A DNA stretch of 64,000 nt, taken from positions 632,447-696,446 of the forward strand of contig LNAC01000336.1 in assembly GCA_002007465.1 (NCBI GenBank). Reading direction: 5' to 3'. The stretch is from Ailurus styani. Its lineage: Eukaryota; Chordata; Mammalia; Carnivora; Ailuridae. Position numbers and translations under genes: made by a program. How positions within the stretch are numbered: position 1 is the first letter of the stretch; every line of letters starts with the position of its first letter. The notes beneath the pieces were generated by a model. That model made no database searches, had not been told where the DNA came from, and was given only the letters and a program-made list of their open reading frames with translations. Of the stretch, positions 57,913-64,000 are shown one piece after another.

Positions 57913-59480
57913 AAGAGGACCTAAAAAGCAATATTATATCTTTTCTCCAAATCTGCAATTATGTGAAGGTATAGCAGGTTTCCTAACCAATACTAATCAT
58001 TATCTCTGGAGTCAAGGGTATATTCCAAATGGATGATTAAAGATTGTGTATTATATAATTATATATATAAAATAAATATAAAATAAGCTAAAATAGATAT
58101 GCACTATTATACGATTACAATTTTTCCCCCTTGTAAAAGGTGGGGATAAAGAAAAACTGGAGCATGGGCTGAATGAATACAGTGCCTGCACTGAGAAAGT
58201 GGTTACAGTAATTCAAGAGAGGAGCTGTAGACTTAACGATAGTGAAAATATATTAGGTCAATAATATGGCTATGAGGAGTAAGAAGAGTTAAGGACTACT
58301 CCTGGTTTTGGAATTTGAATTACTAGATGGAGAACAGTGTCATTCCCTGACATACAACACTGCAAGAACAATTTTGATAGAGGACAGATCATGAGTTTCA
58401 CCTGGAAAGGTCAAAACTGAGATACATCAGGACATCCCAATAGAAAGGTCAAGCCATCAGTTGGATGTGCAGAGGTTGGGAAATAAGTTGGATATAATTC
58501 TTTATATATATATGTTGGATAAAAAAGTTGGACATCAGAGACATATTAATACTAATAAAAACCATGATAATGAGTAAGATGATCTAGAAAGGAGTTTTCG
58601 AAAGCAGCAGAGGATTGCCTAAAAAGTCAAGAACCAGGAGATTAGAACACTGAAGAAAACTAAAGTTTTCCCAAGGCCATCATCAAAAGTATTGGTTACA
58701 CCTTAGAAGATGAGTAAACAGATGACCAAATGTTTTTTGGACTTATAGCATGATGAAGTCTTAATTTTTTTTTTTCCCAGGCAAACATTGGTTGTCAAAG
58801 CCAGGTTAAAGTAGCTTGAAGAGCTAATAGGAATTTATAAAGTGAAAACAGCTAGCACAGACAACTCTCAAAAGGGTGATAGCAAATAGGACAAAGGAGA
58901 AGCTGACCGGAAATATACAACTTGAAAAATTAGCATAGTTAGGAGACTATATGGAAGTGTCAGGTAACTGCGCCACTGACCACATGCAGATGATTGGAGC
59001 CCTTGTTTTCTTAGTCTATTATGCCCCTACATACCCATTGCTGAGCAGCTTCCTTTAGTTAACTTGGTTCTGATAAAGGGAGATTTCGCTATTCCTAGAT
59101 GCAGGATATATAGGACCTTAAAAAAAAAAATCCATGTTCCTTTTTTTAAGTGCTACTATCTAGCTTCTAAGTAAAAACAATGAGGGTATTTTTATTTTTT
59201 TCAGATAGCCAAGGACGCATATGAGGAGTCATTTTCCTTTATGGCAGGCTTGATTCTAACTCCTAACAACTTGGCAAATATCTGGGAGCTTCATAGGACG
59301 CATGTCTAGAAAATTGATTCCTGTCATTTCACACAACCAATAAGAAGATAAAGAAGTTAAAATGGTCCATTATAAAAAGTTGCTCCCATTGGTGTGGTAC
59401 TTCAGTTTTCAAACTGATTTTCCACATAGCTAATTTTTGCTTCAAAACAGGTATTTTTTAAAGAAAAAATCTGTAAAATA
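57913..59480. other. Intronic sequence with a possible old repeat
   Basis: 58140-58560 ('gactactcctggttttggaa', 'ggacatcccaatagaaaggt', 'ccatcagttggatgtgcaga') resembles a frequent unnamed mammalian repeat. No gene. Confidence 0.35.
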
Positions 59481-59589
59481 ATGTCTGTCAACTAAGAAAA
59501 CAAAGACTGACTTTAAAATAGGACTCATCTGGTCTCTGTGCTTCTGACATCTAGTCTAGTCCCTTTCCAGCAGACAATTTCTATCTGTG

Positions 59590-59720
59590 CAGGACATACT
59601 GTGACGTGAAGTTATAAAAGAAGGTTGGGTTTTTTTTTTTCCCTGTGGTCACACACACACGCACTACTCCCCGCCCCCCAGCTTAAATTGCTGAGTCAGG
59701 CAAACATTCCACGTCAAAAG
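59590..59720. promoter_or_regulatory. Cluster of CRE-, TATA- and AP-1/MARE-like motifs
   Basis: TGACGTGA at 59602-59609, TATAAAAG at 59613-59620, TGCTGAGTCA at 59689-59698 (AP-1/MARE) and CCACGTCA at 59709-59716 lie within 115 bases in a non-repetitive stretch. This could be a stimulus-responsive element or cryptic promoter. Motif evidence only. Confidence 0.3.
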
Positions 59721-60353
59721 AGTAAGATCTTTGTCCTAGTGAGGATGCACACTATGAGGCACTCTTTAATCAAAGAAAGAAAATTGTAGAACATGGACAG
59801 ATGTAGGACATGTTCACCTGATTTTCTACATGAATAAGACAAACCCATTATTTCTGAAGGTCTCTCCCCATGTCCTCATTTCATGCTGAGTAAATACATG
59901 CTGATATGGACAACTTTGATGTGAAATGTCAAAGTGTTGACCTCTTTATTCTCCAGGAATCATCTTAACATAGTAGTTAAAATTACACTAGTTAAATTAG
60001 AAGCCTCAAGTAGAATCAGCCATGGCTAATAAAGATTCTAATTCAAGACCTAAATTAGGAGACAACAGTTAAAACGTTGTGACTTTGGGGTCAAATAGAA
60101 GTTTGAATTCTAGTTCTACAAATCTCTAAACATACGGTACTGGATAAGTAGATCTATACAACACTAAAAAATTGGAAATACCTACCAAGAGGTAGACTAT
60201 AGACTACACTTCTGAAAGTTTTTCTGAGAATATTTTACACTTGCCATTTTTTTTTAATTGCATGAATTGTGAGAGGTAAGATTATGTTGTGTTAGCTCTT
60301 CTAAGATGTACTTAAAATTTTTTCAATCACAAGTTGCAACCATCAATTTTTAG
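59721..60353. other. Intronic sequence, nothing recognised
   Basis: Possible MIR trace at 60085-60180. No gene. Confidence 0.4.
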
Positions 60354-60368
60354 GTCATACCAATATGA

Positions 60369-60556
60369 TTTTTTTTTTTTTTGAAGATTCCACTTATTTA
60401 CTTGAAAGAGAGCCCAAGGGCAGGGGGGAGGGGCAGAAGGAGAGCAAGAGGGAAAAGCTCCCTGATGAGCCGGGAGAGAAGGGGCCAACCCAGGACCCTG
60501 GGATCATGACTCAAGCCAAGGCAGATGCTTAACTGACTGAGTCACCCAGGAGCCCC
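60369..60556 (-). mobile_element. Older Can-SINE, minus orientation
   Basis: T-tail, 'gggatcatgactcaagccaa' and head 'ctgactgagtcacccaggag'. The flanks atactatgat and accaatatgat suggest a degraded duplication. Confidence 0.88.
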
Positions 60557-62210
60557 TTTTATACTATGATTGCTTATGGACGTGTGCTCATTAGGAGCCA
60601 ACAGAATACTGAAGAGGTCTTTAAAAATAAACTTCTGGAAAAAAGACAGTATTAATAGAGGTCATTTGACTTCATACTAAGCTTCCACTTCTTATTACCA
60701 CAGAGTAAGCAAAAGAAATGTTGAGAGGTATCTGTTATAGGCACAGGATTTTCCTTACAGGCATCTAGCTATGCATGGAATGACAGAATTGGTGCAGGTC
60801 TCGTTGTTTAGGTTGACCACAGATCATTTTCATCAGCTGAATATAATCATCACAGATGGTTAACTAGAAGTTTCCATGGTTATGGTACTATCTCACAACT
60901 GTATTGAGAGTATTAAGAACACTGTTGTTGTTACATAACATAGTTATAGACTAGATTTTGGGCCAAAGTGTTCTGTATTGGTCTATTTTTAAAAGCCTCT
61001 TCCTCCCCATCTCTTCCCCTTCAGTCTCAAGCAATTTGGGGCAGTTTTAGTTATTTCATGGGGTGTTTATACTTCAACGACGAGGATTTTTACATCTTCA
61101 AAGAACAGATAAAGAACGCAATTTTTTTTTTTCTCCTAGAAGATTAAGGGTATATTTCTCTATTATCAGTTTAGGATAATTAGTTTTTCTTTGTATGAGG
61201 GGGTCAGACTGCATGGAACTCTTCATCTGTTTATTTGTTAATCACTAGAACATTCTCCCTTTTCTGTTCCTCATTTCCCTGGGGAGTCAACCTCTTAGAT
61301 TCAATCAGCCATTGTCACAAGCTTTCAAACCTTAATCTGCCGTGGTTTGTGCCTCCTTAGCTTTGCAAAATGCCACTCGAAGGTCTCCGTGTTATTCTCA
61401 TCTCCCAACTTGCCTGCCAGCCCTGAGAATAGAGTAGTAACAAGCCCTGTCCTCCTCTGATCTTAGCCCTCCTTCCAACCTTCCAACTCTAGGCTCAGCC
61501 TCTAGCCAGGCATCAGTAGCTAACCCAAGTGCCCGAAAAATAAGCCATCCTACTGCACAGCCACGCATTTCCCTTCTTTGCCACAGTGCACTATGCACAG
61601 TTCCTCAAACAAGAGCACTAAAGCAGCTGGTGTTTGGGGGGCATCCCTGTATACATCTGTCCATGTAGATGCTTATGGACACCCCTCCCCCCACACAGAC
61701 GTCAGTGGCCAATTTGGGGTTTCCCCCAGGGCTGCCCCTTTCTTACAACCCATCTCTTTAATCTCCTGGCTGAAGATCAAACTGTTGGTTCAAAAAATGA
61801 CCCTTGTCAGTGGAGGACATAGAGAAACCGAGGAAAGAGAGTATTCCAGATTGGTAGGTGGCAATTTTAACAGGCAAAGGGAACTTACTGAGACCAAGGT
61901 CAGGCTGCTGCAAGGTGAGTCGCTCTCTCTACACTTCCCATCAACATATTGAGAGTTTATATATAGAAGCCTTAACTAGGCTCATTCACGTGTACCATCC
62001 AGATGATGACAATAATACATTTCTCTCTCAAGGCTGAGTCCTTGAAATGTCTCCAGCTGTGGGAATGGTGGGTGAAACATTCCAAGGAGAGAGGGACCTA
62101 TTGCCCCAGGCAAGTTTTCAGGTCACCCAGAGGTCATGTCCTCTTGATGACCTCCTCCAACAGCAGTACTTAATACTAAGGTTTACTTGTTTAAGTGCTA
62201 GCAGTACTTA
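60557..62210. other. Intronic sequence with unassigned open frames
   Basis: The 124-residue frame 61578-61952 has no recognisable domain and no splice context. No nameable repeat. Confidence 0.4.
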
Positions 62211-62390
62211 GATTTACGGGATGATTACAGTATGCTACGTTCTATGCTAGGCAGTTCACATCTATTATCTCAACTAATCCTCATAGCAACTTTATGTAGG
62301 GACAATTATTATTTTCATTCTTCAGGTGAAGAAATGTGGGAATGTAAGCATCTTCCCTGGGTCAAACTGGGAATAAGCCAGATCCATTAG
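62211..62390 (+). repeat. MIR element
   Basis: 'atgctaggcagttcacatct', 'ctcaactaatcctcatagca', 'ttcaggtgaagaaatgtggg' and 'ctgggtcaaactgggaataa' follow the MIR core. Confidence 0.75.
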
Positions 62391-62502
62391 CGCTTTATAT
62401 ATGAGGTTGGTATGACTGACCTTTAGTGGTAGAAGGTTCACCTTATTTAAATGAATCAATAATATTATTAATTTGGGTAACTAAAGGAAGATAATTCTCT
62501 TT

Positions 62503-62506
<4 letters not shown>

Positions 62507-62551
<45 letters not shown>
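62507..62551. repeat. (CA)22 microsatellite
   Basis: Uninterrupted AC dinucleotides over about 45 bases, likely length-polymorphic. Confidence 0.98.
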
Positions 62552-62553
<2 letters not shown>

Positions 62554-62984
62554 AGTCCAGAATTGTAGTTGCTGCAGTGTTGCTCGGTTTGTGGCGATAT
62601 GAACATTCTCCCCACCCACCTCGCTTTTTTTTAACCTCTTTAAGATTAGGTAGGAAGGTGCCCCAGCAATGTGAACACAAGGTCAAGTAGTTTCATAAAA
62701 TTTTTCAATGTGACAACACTTGGTTCAGGCCACGAGACTGTGACATAAATAAAGACATCTGAAGCTTCAGGGTTACTCACTTGCAGGGGTCCCTTCCAAA
62801 GGCCTATTCCTAATTTCATACTCAAAATTTGATCAGTGTTTTTACTTGATGAGGTAAGAGTATTTCTAGATGCCATACCAAGTGAGCTCACAAGAACTTG
62901 ACTATACCTGGAAGTGACTGCCAATCAAATAAATATGTGTGATTACACTCAAATAAAATACATCCCCAAATTATCCTCCTGACA
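62552..62984. other. Intronic sequence, nothing recognised
   Basis: No gene or nameable repeat. Confidence 0.4.
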
Positions 62985-63150
62985 TTATGTATTGATTTTT
63001 AAGTTTGTGTGATCTGTTTGCTCCACTGAATTGTACTCTCCATGAGGGCAGAAATTTGGTTTTGCCCATGGCTACAGCCCAGGTCCAAAAAGAGTGCCCA
63101 GTACACAATAAGTGGTTCTTATTTATTTAAAGAATGAATGGACAGAAGTG
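62985..63150 (+). repeat. L2 3'-end fragment
   Basis: 'tgtactctccatgagggcag', 'agagtgcccagtacacaata' and 'tatttaaagaatgaatgga' are the standard L2 3' end. Confidence 0.75.
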
Positions 63151-63894
63151 AGAATATTAATAGGCAACACAACCTAAAGGAGTTGGAATTACTCCTAACC
63201 CACAGACCTCAACAGAAAAAAAAAAATGTTAACGTATATAAAAAATGACTGTCTCATTCAGAAGGAAATTAGTTTACCACATATACAGAGAGAACAGCAA
63301 ATGTTATTTCAATTATTTCCAGGAATGATCCAAGTTTAGTCTACTCTGGAGCCAAGAAGGAGGTACCATAGGCTCTTGCTCGGTAGCTGTAGCTCAGCTC
63401 AGCTGTGGTCCTGGCGGATGTGTTCCCTTGTTCTTAGCCTGACATCATTAAACTTCAGTTCTATTAACTCCCTTTGGACAGATTCAATGTCTAACAGGCA
63501 ACTTTTATATTTCCATGTAAGATAGCTGTCATGGAGATGATATGCTGCTCATATCTAGTTTTTTTGATTGAAATTTTACATGGTAAATTGAATCAGGGAT
63601 TTGTAATTATGATTTGTTCTCCTTTATGTCGTTTGGGCACAGGAAAAATGTCCATAATCATACATGCTTTGAGTAATTCCAGTCGCATTGACAGTAACAT
63701 CATTGTAAGTTAAAAAATTGTCATTCTGGTTACTTTGCCACATTTCCAGGATGGATTCTCTGGGCCTTCAAAAAAGAGCACAAAATCTAGGTGGTCTTTT
63801 CCTGACAGCTTTCCTTATTTCCATTTTTATCTTATAGTTCAATTGACTCCTACCGAGGAAATTATAATATTCATTTTGTCTTGAACAGAGTGTG
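63151..63894. other. Intronic sequence, nothing recognised
   Basis: No gene or nameable repeat. Confidence 0.4.
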
Positions 63895-64000
63895 AAGCAG
63901 TCATATCTACATTATCTCTCAGAGCAATTATGAGAAATAGTGTCATCACCTCATTTTTATAGATGAGGAAAGGTCAGCAACATATGCTAATTTACTCAGG
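63895..64000 (+). repeat. MIR-like fragment at the window edge
   Basis: 'cattatctctcagagcaatt' and 'cacctcatttttatagatga' followed by gaggaaag match the MIR core. It runs off the window. Confidence 0.6.

Noticed and set aside
61578..61952. 124-residue open frame
   Set aside because: Proline- and serine-rich without a recognisable motif; an overlapping frame is also open. Treated as noncoding.
19122..64000. Search for the preceding RIT2 exon (switch I, HDPTIE)
   Set aside because: Scanned by eye for the reverse complement of this segment; none found, so the preceding exon is probably outside the window.
1..64000. CRISPR arrays, bacterial operons, phage genes
   Set aside because: No regularly spaced repeats with unique spacers, no Shine-Dalgarno-type gene packing; the SINE, L1 and splice-site content is mammalian.

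Overview
The window is mammalian nuclear DNA, almost all of it intronic. It carries at least 27 tRNA-Lys-derived carnivore SINEs (Can-SINE/SINEC) with recurring body motifs such as 'ggctcaggtcatgatc' and 'ctgctcagcagggagcc', CT-rich tails and AATAAA-type ends. Many have intact target-site duplications. This points to a caniform carnivore, probably a musteloid (mink, ferret, otter or badger type). The species call rests on recognition by eye, without a database.

The only protein-coding element I can defend is one 74-bp exon on the minus strand at 19048-19121, between a consensus acceptor and donor. Its translation contains [13 protein letters not shown] followed by ILDTAGQ, the switch-II end of the neuronal Ras-like GTPase RIT2 (Rin). 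On that reading the window is a slice of RIT2: about 45 kb of the intron before the exon lies at higher coordinates and about 19 kb of the intron after it at lower coordinates. I found no second RIT2 exon here.

The rest is layered transposon history. From 1 to 9 kb there are Can-SINEs, an ERVL-type (MLT2-like) LTR, L2/MIR remnants, an undetermined pair of broken reading frames at 3.4-4.0 kb and an LTR-like fragment. From 9.1 to 14.6 kb lies a heavily decayed class I (gammaretrovirus-like) endogenous retrovirus. It has two diverged LTRs, recognisable reverse transcriptase, RNase H and integrase segments full of stops and frameshifts, a polypurine tract, and two SINEs inserted in it. From 17.6 to 21 kb there are old L1 pieces around the exon. 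From 26.7 to 31 kb there are two L1 ORF2/3' regions, one carrying a poly(A)-tailed insert with target-site duplications. From 31 to 49 kb the sequence holds MaLR/MLT1 and MLT2-like LTRs, another probable solo LTR, L2, MIR and HAL1-like fragments and nested SINEs. From 52 to 53 kb a Tigger-type DNA transposon is split by three SINEs in series. At 56 kb a short, CpG-rich, apparently much younger solo LTR sits inside an old MLT1. The last 6 kb hold a (CA)n microsatellite, MIR and L2.

I see no CRISPR array, operon, structural RNA gene or convincing novel coding system. The most interesting items are the RIT2 exon that anchors the locus, the CpG-rich solo LTR with a perfect inverted pair of YY1-like sites, the serial SINE insertions at one target sequence, the poly(A)-tailed insert in the L1, and two repeat-free stretches with clustered transcription-factor motifs.
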